DNA of 64,000 nt from Liolophura sinensis (GCF_032854445.1 NC_088305.1:11207717-11271716), one strand, 5' to 3'. Shown: positions 47,232-61,421, numbered from the stretch's first letter. Numbers and translations: made by a program. Notes: generated from the sequence alone by a model not told the origin.

Positions 47232-47494
47232 ATATTTATTTATTTATTTGATTGGTGTTTTACGCCGTACTCAAGAATATTTCACTCATACGACGGCGGC
47301 CAGCATTATGTTGAGAGGAAACCGGGCGGAGCCTAGGTGTAACTCACAACCATCTGCAGGTTGCTGGCAAAGCTTCTCACTTAGGGTCGGAGAGAAAGCC
47401 AGCATGAGCTGGACTTGAACTCATAGCGACCGCATTGGTGAGAGACTCATTACACTGCACTAGTGCCCTAACCAACTGAGCCACGGAGGGCCCC
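47232..47494 (-). mobile_element. S2 SINE (copy B), same insertion as 9571-9831
   Basis: Flanked by TGACATCAT at 47223-47231 and 47495-47503, as in copy A. Confidence 0.9.
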
Positions 47495-47819
47495 TGACAT
47501 CATGCAAGTGCTTATGGCGGTGAACAACAATTAACTACATGTCAGCAAGCAAAAAATCCTGAAGGCCATTTTCGGAATCGACGTGCTGTTCTTTTAAACA
47601 CAAAACAAACCAACATATAACCAACTGTGTTGACTGTTATCATGTAATGTATGTATTTCTGATATGCCAAGCTGTTGTAGCAAAACCGTCCTGAGTCGCG
47701 TGAGAAACTACACATACATGTGTTTTATGTTTGAGCAATCAGTACAGTACTTCAAATATATGTTCATTATTTTGCATTATTCTTCTTCAACAGCATCAGA
47801 AGATTCGCTCTATTTCTGA

Positions 47820-48080
47820 AGACCGGCCCTGATGGTAGAGCATTCGCTTTGGGGGCGGTAGATCCAGGGTCAATCCTGGGTAGGGTCACACCTAAGACCT
47901 TAAGACAGGAAATTGCAACGACTGGTTGACCAGTATGAGTATAATGGCTTGGGCGGGTGGCTTACTTGTGTTTGGTAAGTCGTCTCAGTGAAGCAGCATT
48001 AGGTACAAGAGCGGTGGAAATCTGTCCTGCAACAAGGAGGCACATCACATGTACATGCACTCTAGGGACTCTTACGTTGT
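47820..48080 (+). mobile_element. S1 SINE, diverged, internal deletion (copy B)
   Basis: Counterpart of 10158-10442. The segment around CTTCCTCGCTTGGCGTTGAG is missing, but it keeps GAGCGGTGGAAATCTGTCCT, which copy A lacks. Confidence 0.75.
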
Positions 48081-49047
48081 CAGAAGTTCGTGTAGCTTTG
48101 TTGAGAGCTTCACAACATCTTGGTTAATAAACTGCAAGCTTTGTATACTAACATTTTATTAATTGCATATGTTAAAACTTCGCTGTTACACATAACACAT
48201 CTATATTCTGGAGTATACATCCACATGACCACAGGTTCACGTAATATTATTTTCTACTTAAAAACCATCTGCCCTACTTTTAAGTACATCCACGTATATA
48301 CTTAATAAAAAGTGTAATGATCGGTAATATTGTCGGGAATTATAATTAGCACTCGAAAATAAGTGAGGTAAACATAAACATTTATCTGGTACAAAAAAAA
48401 AGTAGCCCCATTTTTTACGAACTCACACAGTTTCACAAAATATGGTTTCACATGTGGAATTAGCACTTGATCAAATCTATACTGGAACGAAATTTTTCAT
48501 TTTTGTGTGAAATCATTTTTTGGACTGTAAAGTAACATAAATACAGCATTTTTCTGTGGTACAAAAATAACTACGATGATGTCGTCAGAAACTGCCAAAC
48601 ATGAACGGAATTGGCACAATCTGTCATCAGGTATAATGTATATTATAATTATATTATCATAATGTTTATTATGGCACAAAATGTTACAAACTGACACAGT
48701 TTGACAAAATTTTATTTTATGTCACGAATTATCCTCTGAAACTATTCTCAATTATATTGGCTCAAAATAAGGCATTTTTCTGTGGTGTTTAAAAAAAAGG
48801 AAGCACTATTTGTTACAAACTGACAGTTTCATAAATCATTTCATGTAAGGAATTAGCACTTCATAAAATGTGTAAAAGCAGAAAATATATCACCATTTTA
48901 TGGAAACAGAACTTTCTGTGTAAGAATGTACACAGTTTTTCAAAACATTATTTCACAAACAGAATTTAATTAGTTTTTATTTATCGTAAACTTGTTTTTC
49001 ATAAAAATTGACTTTACCAAGAATGAAACTCAGCTGTTCAAGACATT

Positions 49048-49240
49048 AACTCATTTGCGTTTGTTTTTCACCTGCATAGACTGCGCACATGTACATAAGT
49101 GATTTGACTTTGAAAGAAAAGATTGCAAATAACCTAACCTGAAAGGTTAAGGGTAGAAACAAACCTAAGCGGCCAGAGAAATTTTTGTCTGACCTGCTTA
49201 GTAATTATAAATCAACTTATAATGATTGAACATTTACGAG
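49048..49240. other. Copy-B-specific ~195-bp insertion
   Basis: Copy A reads GACATTATTTATACGAGACAG where copy B has about 195 bp between GACATTA and ACGAGGACGTGG. No terminal repeats are evident. Confidence 0.65.
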
Positions 49241-50056
49241 GACGTGGAAACAGAAACCAAGGCATATTTGCGACAGCTGCTATATCTTGCACAAAGTTCA
49301 TGTCAGTGTGCATGAAGGCCCTGTGTTAAATGAATGGACGATTTGAAGTTGACAATTATGATTCAAAAACATGTTAATACAAAGTGGACAAATATTAACA
49401 TTTAGAAAATAGTCTGTAAATCACGGCCTTTCCCCAAACCTCTAAGAAAATACTTGATTACTTTATTATATTTACACTTTTAAGCAACATGTATAAAACA
49501 GTTAAGCTGTCTGACTTGCTGTATTGGCTGAATTGTCAAATTAAAACCAGAAGAAAACTATTATGATTTGTAAATATGAACAAATCATGGCCTGTGAATC
49601 CAGCTTTTAAAACACAGTTTGCTCTGTTTTCAGCTGGTTACCCAACAGGACAAACTTATGACTTAAAGGGTTCGTGAAACATAATTTTGCTTTATGCTTG
49701 TATAAAATAATGTTCTTCTAGTTAGAATTCGATAAACCAATACAAGAAATCAGATTGTGGAGACAGGTTTCAGCAGTGTATACATGTATATAATTGTAGA
49801 CCTGTGATAGTCGCCTGATTTGCATCACTTATAAAAATAATTCTGACAGAAAATATGTATCAACAAGCATTCTAATTAATATTCCCCGTAAATAAGTAAA
49901 CTTTTTCTTTTCTTTATTATTAGTTCACACACTCAACATTTACCATCACCATTTTTATTGTTTCATTTATCTTTTAAACAGAATATATAGTACTTTTTTC
50001 AAGTCAGATACATGGATATATACCTGTATCAAGTTCAGCTGTCAATCATTGCCACC

Positions 50057-53000
50057 TCATCGCTTAGCAACTTTAATCCACACCTCCTCACTGACATGAG
50101 TCACAAGTCCAAAGACAGGCTTTATGTCCTGATCTTCAACCAGCTTGAAGCGGAACCTCCCAACTAGCGTTGCCAGGACAACGGCAGTCTCCACGTAAGC
50201 AAATCTGTAACCGGGGCAAATCCTCTTCCCCGCCAGACCAAACGGAGAAAACACATGACCTTGCCGCTTCTTCATGTTTTCTGCGCTGAATCTCTCCGGA
50301 TCAAATCTGACAGGAAAATTTAGCACCAGTATTCATTTCTTATGCCATACTAATTGTAACATTACGGCACTGGCCATAGTCAAATGGTCTGAGCTGTTAA
50401 CTTTTCAAATGCTATGACAAACAACTTAAGGTGCAGGTTCAAACCCGGCTTTGGACAGGGAAGTTGTAGATTCTCTCGACCTTAGAGGCAAAGAAAACAC
50501 TAAAATAAAGTACTTATCAGATGAAACATCATTAATCACTGTCCAAAAAAATAGTTTGAGTTATTTTTTTAGGATTTATCTAACCGACTATTCTATTGTG
50601 GTTTGTTGGGACCCGGAGGGTATCAGTGACGTCACATCAATATTTTTGGCTTGAAATAGTTTGTTTCAAGGCCCATTTGTTAAATGCATTCATAGCTCTA
50701 AATGAAGATGCATTCTGAATGATGAAATGCAGCAATTTTGGTGTGTCATGTGTCAAAAAGCTGAAATGACATCACTGGTCCCAATATGTCAGAAAAGTTT
50801 TAAAATGCATTTTACTTTTTACCGTCAAAAAATAATCTAAAAAAATAAATCCAACTAATTATTATAATAACAATATTTAATGATCTTTCATCTGACGTAC
50901 TTCATGCTAGTGTGCTCTTGGCCTTTAATATTTATGGGGGACCTGGGGGACAATAATCCATCAGCAATGCTCACAGGGCACTGTGAGCTGCCTAACATTT
51001 GTTGTAGACCATTTGTCTTCCAGCACTATGACGCACAAGTCTGTATGTCACATGCGTGGAAAGTTTGATCAAAAAGTTGTCAGATGTCGGTGGTTTACCC
51101 TGTGCGTCTCTATTTCTTTCACCCCAAAAACTTTTTTTTTTTTTCTTTCATGAGTGAAAAAGTCTCCATTATGGTCTTAAACAACAATTAAACCAATTAA
51201 GATAATTCTGCACCAGCAAAATGGAGGTACACATGTTACTTTGTATGTTGAAGAAACTGAACAGAACTCAAGAGATTTGAAGCAGTGGGAGCATGCTGCA
51301 AGGCACATAAATCAGGGTTCACGCTGCATGGCCTGTTAATCAGGCGTCATGCTGCAGGGCCAATAAATCAGGTGTCACGCTGCAAGGCTCCCTATTGAAA
51401 TCTTGAATACAAGCGTCGCGCTGCAAGGCTCCCTATTGAAATCTTGAAAGCTGAAAGTAACAACAGTCTTCAAACCATGGCCGAGGTGGTTAGCGTGCAA
51501 GTGCGGCACAATGACCCATGAGCCTCTGACTAATGTAGTGGCTGTGAGTTCAAGTCCAGCTCATGTTGACTTCCTCTCCGGTCATACATGGCAAGGTTTG
51601 ACAGCAACCTGCGGATGGTTACGGGTTTCCTCCAGGCTCTGCTCAGTTTCCTCCAACCATAATGCCCGCCGCTGTCGTATAAGCGATGTATTCTTGTATA
51701 CAGCATGAAACAGCAATCAAACCAACAAATAAATCAAACCCTAGTCTTCTTTACCCTAGTCATCTTTACCTGAGATTCACACTGCATATTGCTAAGATGC
51801 TACAGTACTGATACAGGCATTTTAACCTAAATCAAACCTCACCTTGTAGGGTCTGGCCAGTACTTCTCATCTTGTAACATGACTCCCAGGGCAGTTATTA
51901 TTGGGGTCTGTAAACAGGCGATACAGAAATGAGTCAAAACTAGATGTTCATAAAACACATGTTCCCCCTCCCCCACCCCGCCCACCTCCTTTTTTCATTA
52001 AAACATTACGTGGAGTGTCAGGAAACACTCAGTTCAGCAGCTCAGACAAGACTGCTCAAAGCATAACACTTTAATAAACACAAAGAAAATTGTAACAAAT
52101 GTATAAATGCTGGTAAAAACGAAGAAAAAAAATATCGAACATTAAGGCAATGTTCTTAATAAATTGACGACATTATGACAATATCGCTAAGCGAGTGCAT
52201 TTCTGAATCCTGCGTACAAAAAACATATTAATGCATACTGGTATTCTAATATACCTGACATGCACCTCGTGTTCTACAGACTGTGGATAAGGGCACAACA
52301 GCTGTAACTTTAGGCAAAAAAAAACCAAGGTAAGGCTAACATGTTTCATAATTCCTCAACCATTTTGCATGTGAAAGAACAACTTGTAAGTGCAGTTTAT
52401 AATCATTTTTAATATGATTTTGGAGACAAAACTACATTGGATGCATTGGCCACGTTCAGGGCTTCTCGTAAAGTATAATTTTATCAGGCTACACAAAACG
52501 ATGCCCTCAGAATATTCTTAAATAAACACCTTGCAAATATGCGGAAAGGTTGAAGAATTAAGGTATGCAAAAAAAAAAAAAGCTGAAAATTGGTGAACCT
52601 GCTTGGATTTTGTTTAAACCACAGCCATTTCTTTTCCCTTGAGTAAGAGGCTGTCCATTATATTGGACTTTGTTTAATTCTGATGTTGTCCTATTCAAAG
52701 TTTCTGTCCAATCTAACTTGAGACAGAAATACACACATCAAAGATCCAATCACAACAGGTGCTCACCCTTTTCTGTATGAGGTATCCCCCCAGCTCCACG
52801 TCATCATCAAGGAACTTAGCAGCCCAGGGAGCCAGAACTGAGCACCTCAGTGTCTCCTCTTGAACTTGGCGAAGGTATCTGGAAAGGTAAATTGGGTGGT
52901 TAAATATCGCACAAGGTAAATTGTAACTAAATGCCTTGTTAAAGACATCAATGTTTAATTAATTGCTGGAATTAGGGTGCCCAGCTCTTTGTGCTAGGAA

Positions 53001-56000
53001 CCCTATTGAAATTGCTCACATTATTCTTCCTAGACATCCACTTCTGTTTTATTTTCAATGTTCTCATTACCACATCGAATGCCATTTACAGTCTCATGTT
53101 TTCAACTTGTTCTCACTGGAATACGCCATTAAATCCTAATCATTCTTCATTCTTCCTTGACATAAACGATTATAAAATGAATACCATTTGAGTTTCGATG
53201 AAACTTCATCAGCATACTACCAGCCCGGATAGCACAGTTGGTATAGCGTCCGCTTCGGGACCGGTAGATCCAGGATCAATCCTTGATCGAGTCACACCTA
53301 AGACTTTAAAAAGAGGAAGTTGGAACATCCTCGCTTGGCGTTCAGCATGAAGGGGATAGTGCAACGACTGGTTGACCCATATCAGTATAATCCCTTGGAC
53401 GGGGCGCCTTACTTACCTTCGGTAAGTCGTCTCAGTGAAGCAGCACTAAATAAAAGAGCGGTGGAAATCCGTCCTGCAACAAGGAGGCACATTACACATA
53501 CATGCACCCTAAGGATTCCTTCATCGTCATATGACTGAAAAATTGTTGAGTATGATGTTAAACCCCAAGCACAGGTTCACTCACTCATCAGCATACTGCC
53601 TAAGTTGGGAGCAAAAAATTTGAACGTTTTTAGTAGTGCAGGTCATGTGACTTAGCGATTATATTGGATTTTGTTCAAAATCTTTAAAAAACTTCCCCAT
53701 GAGGAAGTCATATTCAGCGTACACAGACTGAGGAGGGCACACCCAGTGCACTAAGACTGAGAAAAACACACCCAGTGTACACACACTGAGGAAGGCACAC
53801 CCAGTGCACTCACACTAAGGAAGACATGCAGTGCACTCAGACTGAGGAAGGCACACCCAGTGTACACAGATGAAAGCACACCCAGTGTACATAGACAGAG
53901 AAAGGCACACCCAGTGCACTAAGACTGAGGAAGGCACATCCAGTGCACTCAGACTGAGGAAGGCACACCCAGTGTACACAGACTGAGGAAGACACATCCA
54001 GTGCACTAAGACTAAGGAAGGCACATCCAGTGCTCTCAGACTGAGGAAGGTACACCCAGTGTACACGAACTGAGGAAGACACATCCAGTGTACTCAGAAT
54101 GAAGAAGGCACACCCAGTGCACACAGACTGAGGAAGACACATCCAGCGCACTCCGACTGAGGAAGGCACACCCAGTGTACACAGACTGAGGAAGTCACAC
54201 CCAGTGTACACAGACTGAGGAAGACAAACCCAGTGTACAAAGACTAAAGAAGACACACCCAGTGTACACAGACTGATGAAGACACACCCAGTGTACACAG
54301 ACTGATGAAAGCACACCCAGTGTACACACACTGAGGAAAACACACCCAGTGTACACACACTGAGGAAGGCACACCCAGCGCACTCAGACTAAGGCACACC
54401 CAGTGCACTCAGACTGAGGAAGGCAAACCCAGTGTACACAGACTGAGGAAGGCAAAGCCAGTGTACACACACTGAGGAAGGCAAACCCAGAGTACACAGA
54501 CTGAGGAAGGCAAACCCAGAGTACACAGACTGAGGAAGGCAAACCCAGAGTACACAGACTGAGGAAGGCACACCCAGCGCACTCAGACTGAGTAAGGCAC
54601 ACCCAGTGCACACACACTAAGGAAGACATGCAGTGTACACAGACTGAGGAAGGCACATCCAGTGTACACAGACTGAGGAAGGCAAACCCAGAGTACACAG
54701 ACTGAGGAAGGCAAACCCAGTGTACACAGACTGAGAAAGGCACACCCAGTGCACTAAGACTGAGGAAGGCAAACCCAGTGTACACAGACTGAGGAAGGCA
54801 AATCCAGTGTACACAGACTGAGGAAGACACATCCAGTGCACTCCAACTGAGGAAGACACACCCAGTGTACACAGACTGAGGAAGGCACATCCAGTGTACA
54901 CAGACTGAGTAAGGCACATCCAGTGTACACAGACTGAGGAAGACGCATCCAGCGCACTCCAACTGAGGAAGACACACCCAGTGTACACAGACTGAGGAAG
55001 GCACATTCAGTGTACACAGACTGAGCAGGGTACACCCAGTGTACACAGACTGAGGAAGAAACACCCTGTCAGTTATCACGCCCTCTCAGTTATCATACCC
55101 TCTCAGTGATCATTCCCTCTCAGTTATCATGCCTTCTCAGTTATCATGTGCTCTCAGTTACAATGCGCTCGGTTATCATACCCTCTCAGCTCTCGTGCCC
55201 TCTCAGTTATCATGTAGTCTTAGTTACCATACAATCTCAATTATCATGCGCTCTCAGTTATCATGCACTCCAAGTTATCATGCATGATCAGTTATCATGC
55301 ACTCTCAGTAATCGTGCCCTCTCAGTTATCATGCTCTCTCAGTAATCGTCTCCATTACCACACCCTCTCGGTTATCACACCCTCTCAGTTACGATGCATT
55401 CTCAGTTTTCATGCACTCTAAGTCATCATGCTCTCTTAGTTATCGGGACCTCCGTGGCTCAGTCGGTTAGTGCGCTAGCGCAGCATAATGACCCAGGAGC
55501 CTCTCACCAATGCAGTCGCTGTGAGTTCAAGTCCAGCTCATGCTGGCTTGCTCTCTGGCCGGAAGTGGGAAGGTCTGCCAGCAACCTGCGGATGGTCGTG
55601 GGTTTCCCCCGTGCTCTACCCGGTTTCCTGGCCGCCGTCGTATAAGTGAAATATTCTTGAGTACGGCGTAAAAACACCAATCAGATAAATAAATCAATCT
55701 TAGTTATCATGCACTCCCAGTAATCATGCCCTCTCAGTTATCATGCACAGATGTGGCATACTCACGTCAGATTGTTGATGTTTGTAGGGTTAACATTATC
55801 TCCACCCAGCACAGTCTGTATTTCTGTGGCCAGCTTTTCCTGAGCATCTTGGTCACAGGCCAGGAAGTACAGAGCCCAAGTCAGCACTTTGAGAGAGAAC
55901 AGGGTTAAACATGCATTACAGTTTTATACTGCAATTCTACAAAACTTTTCGGCAAGTTAATGCTTACTTTGACGAAAGAAAATTTTAATTACATGGGTGA

Positions 56001-59000
56001 TTTGCACTCAATTTTGCGAAATCAAGTAAAAGGTTAGATCGAATTTAATCCAAGAAGGGTAACCCCCAGCAAGTCTTTATACAGTACTCTCAATGTGAGT
56101 ATCATTAAAACTGGCCCAGTAATAGCTGGAGACAACAACAGGGAAATAAAAGTGGAACATCCCAATGAAGGGAGATAATTCAAATAAGGGGGGATAACTC
56201 AAATAAAGGGGGATAACTCAAATAAAGGGGGATAACTCAAATAAACACTGTCTGCATATTCTCACACAATCTCAATCTCCTAAGAAGATAGTACAGAAGT
56301 TCTGAAACATCACAGGACACGTGGAATTTGAATTTTCACACTTTTTATTTCTCTCACAAAACAAGCCAGTAACAAAATTATGCACATATAACATCTGATT
56401 GGCTGAGAGTTCATACAGGTTGACTTGCCCATAAAACACAGAATACAATTAATGCCGCCTTACTTCAATAATAATAATTAAGATCTGGGATTTAAATTTC
56501 ACACTTTTTCCCACCAAACAAGCCAGTAACCCTGTTACACACCTGTAGCATATTAGTGCATACCTACAATGCAGGTAATTTCTGACTGAATGAGAGACTG
56601 TACTTACTGTTTCCTGTGGTGTGGAACCCACCAATCATATAGCTGAGGCCGTCGGCAAAGACACGATCCAGGTTGATGGGCGAGTCCAGGGACATGAGGT
56701 AGTCTATGAACAGAACCTTGTCATCCCTTGCCCTCTCCAACTGCTTATGCTGAATTACCTCCTCAACAATTCTGTATATTGTAGATTTCCCTGTCAACAA
56801 TTGTCTACATTGTATATCCCTGTCAACAAATCTGTACATTGTTGATTTCTTTATCAACAATACAGTACCATATAGATTTCCCTGTCAACAATTCAGGACA
56901 CTGAAGATTTCCCTGTAAACAATTCTGTATATTGAAGATTTCTCTGTCAACAATTCAGTATATTTTAGATCCCTGTCAACAATTCTAAACATTGTATATT
57001 TCTCTTTTAACAAGTTCTCACATTGTAGATTTCCCTGTCAACAATTCTACACATTGTATATTTCCCTGTCTACAATTCTGTACATTGAAGATTTCTCTGT
57101 CAACAATTCAGTACATTTTAGATCCCTGTCAACAATTCTGTACACTGAAGATTTCTCTGTCAACAATTCAGTACATTTTAGATCCCTGTCAACAATTCTG
57201 TACACTGAAGATTTCTCTGTCAACAATTCAGTAAATTTTAGATCCCTGTCAACAATTCTATATTTCCCTGTTAACAAATCTGTACATTGTGAATTTCCCT
57301 GTCAACAATTCCGCACATTGTATATTTCCCTGTCAAAAATTCTGTACAGTGAAGATTTTTCTGTCAACAATTCAGTACACTGTAGATCCTAGTCAACAAT
57401 TCCACACTTTGTATATTTCCCTGTCAACAAATCTGTACATTATTGATTTCCCTGTCAACAATTCTATGCATTGTAGATTTCCTTGTCAATAATTCTGTAC
57501 ACTGTAGATTTCCCTGTCAACAATTCTGTGCATTGTACATTTCTCTTCTTTACATTGTAAGTTAACCTGTCAAGTATTCTGCACACTCTAAATTTCTCTT
57601 TCAAAATACCTCTATACTGTAGATTTCCCTGTCAGCAACTGTGTTGACCTTATATTTCCTTGTCTACAATCATGTAGAATAATTATAGCGTAGAATTTTC
57701 AATAGAAATAATAAAGACTGAAGAAGTTTTACTGCAGGAAATAAAATACTATACAAGTTTCATTATAGAAAAAAATTTCTTTTTTCACATTCCCACATGG
57801 CAAGGAAAGAAACTGTCAAGAAAAATGGGTCAGAGGTTCAATAAAAATTCTACAAATACATTAGAAAATATTCATACCTGTATATACTGGAAATAACCTA
57901 AACTTCCACCAAAGAGTACATTTTTAGGAACCATTATATTTCAGTAAATATTCATTTTTTCCAGCAAAATAGCATCCTGCATTCCAAACAAACCTTATAA
58001 CACCTTTAATAAAGATCAGCAGAACTCTCAAAATCCGGCAAGACGTGCAACCTGGGATAAGAATAGACGTCCATGTTAATCCCAGGTGCAACTTAGTTGT
58101 GGGAGAAATTTTAGGGAATTTACCATATCTTTGAAATGCTTACCTGTCTGAAACCTTTTGTACCTGTCAGTTCCTGGCTCAGGGAAACCCACTGTAAGAG
58201 ACACCTCCATCACCTCCCAAACCTGTTAGGTAATACGGTGAAAGGATTGTGAACCAAGGAATGGGATTGTGGACAGAGACATGGGATTGTTGGTCATAAA
58301 ACAGAAATGTGGACAAAGGAACAGGGGTGTGGACAATGAAACAGCACTGTAAACAAAGGAACAGAAATCTGGACAAACGAACAGGAATATGAACAATGCA
58401 ACAGCAACCGTGAACTAAAGAACAGCAATGTGAACAAGTGAACAACAATGGGGAAAAGGGACAGCATTATATTTAATAAGAAGTATAGGAAATGAACAGC
58501 AGTGTGAACAAAGAATCATGAGGGGGAAAAACATCAATGTAAACCAAGGAAGAGGAATATGAACAATAGAACAGCAACTGTGGGCAATAGAACAGACATG
58601 TAAACAATGGGACAGCAATGTGAACAACGTAACAGCAAAAGAGAAGAAAGGAACATCAAATGTGACAAAAGTAACAGTAATTTGAACAAATAAATACAGC
58701 TGTGAACAAAGGAATAGGATAGTGCACAAATGGGAATAGATGCGTAATGTTTATAATGAAAATAAACACAACTGTGAACAAAGGAATACAATTACATAGA
58801 AAGGAACAGAAATGTTTCTCCAAAGAACAGAAACTGAACAACGGAGCACAAATAGGAACAAAGGTATACTGAGAGGGAAATATACAAAGAAATCACAGAT
58901 GTGAAGAACAGATGGTTCAGGCAGCACCAGTAGCTCACCATATTAGGCACACAGTTTAAACTTGCGACTAAATTTTCACAGGCTGCCGCTACAAAATAAA

Positions 59001-61421
59001 TAGTGATGCTTTGATATACACGTACTAGCCTAATGAACAACCAGCAAGTACATGATCTTTAAATGAAGACAAATAGCTGTTTGCTTAACAAACATGTATC
59101 GTGTTTTTTTTAATCCCATGCAAACTGTGCAAACCTGACTTCACCATCATCGCAGAAAACAGAACAAAAGTTCAAATTATATCAAGGCAGTTGTAATTTC
59201 GATCAAAAAAAAAAGAAAGAAAAAAAAGATCAACCAAACAGCTTGAAGTGCCGACTTTATCGCTATAGACCTATCTTTATTAACATATGAACCAAGTTTC
59301 ATTTTCATTTTCAATTGATTGGTGCTTTACGCCGTACTCAAGAATATTTGACTTACCCAATGGCGGCCATAAAAATGCTGGGAGAAAACCTAATATAGAG
59401 GCCATGATTAAAGTTGTGACAGTACATACCAGGTCATAGCTATTCTGTAGACGGTTAATGTTTTCACTGTCTTTAAAGCATTCTCCAAAAGCCGTCAGGG
59501 CAATGGCTTTGATTGCCAGGTCTATCATGTGCTTCTGAAGTGGAATTTGGTCATCAGTGTTACTGGACGCATCCCACTTCAAGGATACCTCCTCAGCCAC
59601 CTGGTTGGAGAATCAAGAAACAACGGAAAAAGGGTAAAATCCACAAACAAGGGAACTCATAGCCACAAATCTTTATAGCAAACAAATAGTTTTTGAATTG
59701 TTTTTAATCATCAATCATTCATTTAATAATATTTTTGATTGGAATTTTATGCCGTACTCAAGAATATTTCACTTATACAATGGCAGCCAGCATTATGGAG
59801 GGAGGAAACCAGACAAAGCCTGGGGTAAACCCATGACCACAGACAAGTTGCTGGAAGACCTTCCTGCGAATGACCATTAATACATGTAGCAGTGATCCGT
59901 CCAGATTTTTGTTGAATATCTTCTTGCTTAAACGAAGGAACTTTTTTGGAATATTGTTTAATCAAAACTTTTACTTAAATGTTTGGTTGTTTCTCAAGTT
60001 CCTTTTAGGATGTGTCCTAATTAAGTGGTCAGCCGTCAAAAGTGATTGCTGTCAACACAACTCTGGGGTGGGGGAGAGAGTGCATTCCAGGCAGGAGAGG
60101 GAAGTGGGAGGTTAAGCTGGTCACGAGTTCAGAGTAAGTTCATCGATGATGTCACTTTCAAAGATGCAACTGTAAGCAAGAAATCACAACAATATGCATG
60201 AAATAAAAGGGTTATTATGATACAAACATGCCTTAAAAATTTTTTTTTCATTTTTTGGCATAACTTTTTTCATATCCATTAAAACCACAATCTTCGTTTT
60301 TAAAGTTCCATTTCATGTATGCTTAACCAGATGGTGTCCAATGAAAGTTGCCCATGCACCTATATTACCTTCTGGAATGAGCTGTAATACTGGCTAATGG
60401 CTGCGTGACTGAATGCCTTATCGTAGACACGACGTCGTCTTCTCCCCTCTTCGTAGTTAGCGAACTGGATACTGTCTGCCGTGATCAGTGGTTCAAACAA
60501 CTTAAACAGCTCCGCTGCAGATGACCAACATATAGGGCAACAATTTACATTATAATAATTTGGGCAAACATTTTTTTAATGTTTAAATTAAGGGGTCTTA
60601 ATTTAGGCATGCATTAATCTTTAAGGCACATTTTTACTCATTTGGAGGTCAATTAATAGGTTGACCGTGTCATTAACTTGTAAGTTTGGTAGAAGACAGG
60701 AATATCTTTGGTTCCTACAATTGATTGAAATGAAAAATATCAGGCTTTTCAAACAGTTAATTTGGGCGCTTCATATTTTGGGCACACCCTCTACCATCAT
60801 GGAAAGGCGTAATCCAAAGCCCTGACATAGATGAAACATCATTTGGTCGATCACCACATTAGGGTTTAGGCTGAACAATTGCCAATTTAGCCATGGTTTC
60901 ATGCAGGCATAATCGTTCATTTTTATTCATTTGATCAATCATATAGTACAACACCAATGGGTTATAAAGGGAAACCAGCCACATGTTACACTAGTTTCCT
61001 GTTTCATTTCTTTCTTCAATTATGTTTTGCTTTTCTTATGGTGAAAAAATACATTTGCGGTCTGTCAAAACTGTTACACCCTAAACACTTATGTTATGTG
61101 GTTTGTCAAAACTGTTACACCCTAAACACTTATGTTATGTGGTTTGTCAAAACTGTTACACCCTAAACACTTATGTTATGTGGTTTGTCAAAACTGTTAC
61201 ACTCTAAATAATTATGCGGTCTGTCAAAACTGTTACACAAAATATACTTACGTGGTCTGCCAAAGACTTGGACCAGATTCTTGAAGATGGTGGGTGATGC
61301 TACACTGACGACGTGCTGCTTGCCCCACCAGAATCCAGCGATTGGTCCATATTGTTTGTGTAACACCATCAGAAACTGGTGCAAACTGCCCGCAGTGGCA
61401 ACGTCCACCAAATTGCCCTGA
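50057..61421 (-). CDS. Cytochrome P450, CYP20-like, exons 3-11 (5' part outside window), copy B minus strand
   Basis: Exons in transcript order: 61252-61421, 60369-60514, 59430-59600, 58144-58222, 56608-56790, 55766-55886, 52767-52878, 51843-51907, 50057-50306 (TGA at 50057-50059). All splice sites are intact and the frame is open throughout, including exon 6, which is broken in copy A. I-helix GGFHTT, K-helix EETLR, FDPERF, haem loop FGLAGKRICPG, end WIKVAKR. Differences from copy A include Ala to Asp and Glu to Lys in exon 5, Leu to Phe in exon 4, and Val to Leu and Ser to Pro in exon 9. Exons 1 and 2 would lie right of base 64000 if the unit continues. This is the best candidate for a functional minus-type enzyme. 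Confidence 0.9.
51475..51735 (+). mobile_element. S2 SINE, diverged (copy B)
   Basis: Counterpart of 13634-13893. Retains GCCCGCCGCTGTCGTATAAG where copy A is shorter. Confidence 0.8.
53219..53584 (+). mobile_element. S1 SINE, full length with target-site duplication (copy B)
   Basis: Head GCCCGGATAGCACAGTTGG, body CTTGGCGTTCAGCATGAAGG, tail GTTAAACCCCAAGCACAGGT then TCACTCAC. Flanked by TCATCAGCATACT at 53206-53218 and 53585-53597. Copy A has lost the 3' half. Confidence 0.9.
53712..55058. repeat. 29-bp minisatellite, intron 8 of minus gene (copy B)
   Basis: Same unit as 15690-17182, about 5 units fewer. Minus-strand frames of up to 231 codons here are a consequence of the period and not genes. 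Confidence 0.95.
55066..55750. repeat. 15-bp minisatellite abutting exon 8 (copy B)
   Basis: CTCAGTTATCATGCC units as at 17190-17905, with the S2 SINE inside at 55446-55697 and slightly fewer units. Confidence 0.9.
55446..55697 (+). mobile_element. S2 SINE in the 15-bp array (copy B)
   Basis: Head GGGACCTCCGTGGCTCAGTC, B-box-like GTGAGTTCAAGTCC, end AATCAGATAAATAAA; counterpart of 17603-17855. Confidence 0.9.
56168..56245. repeat. Short GGGGGATAACTC tandem repeat (copy B)
   Basis: Four units as at 18330-18405. Confidence 0.8.
56767..57640. repeat. 30-bp minisatellite at the exon 7 acceptor (copy B)
   Basis: Counterpart of 18925-19800 with nearly the same number of units and the same overlap with the first bases of exon 7. 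Confidence 0.9.
58238..58865. repeat. Degenerate ~18-20-bp minisatellite upstream of exon 6 (copy B)
   Basis: GAACAAAGGAACAGCAATGT units as at 20395-21020. It is followed by about 105 bp (58866-58970) that copy A lacks. Confidence 0.85.
59308..59395 (-). mobile_element. S2 SINE 3' fragment (copy B)
   Basis: Counterpart of 21362-21450, next to the exon 5 donor. Confidence 0.75.
59725..59880 (-). mobile_element. S2 SINE 3' half (copy B)
   Basis: Counterpart of 21778-21935. Confidence 0.8.
61058..61246. repeat. 41-bp minisatellite at the exon 3 donor (copy B)
   Basis: Counterpart of 23110-23298, same number of units. Confidence 0.85.

Larger units (their letters stand above)
44926..50056. other. 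Convergent intergenic region of copy B
   Basis: Counterpart of 7087-12217: candidate poly(A) signals at 45177-45182 (plus) and 49954-49959 (minus), S4, S2 and S1 elements, and a copy-specific block at 49048-49240. No exon is visible. Confidence 0.7.

Noticed and set aside
53837..55079. Long minus-strand frames encoding Cys-rich repeats (up to 231 codons)
   Set aside because: They arise automatically from a stop-free 29-bp unit and appear in all three frames; no start context, splice site or composition of a real protein.
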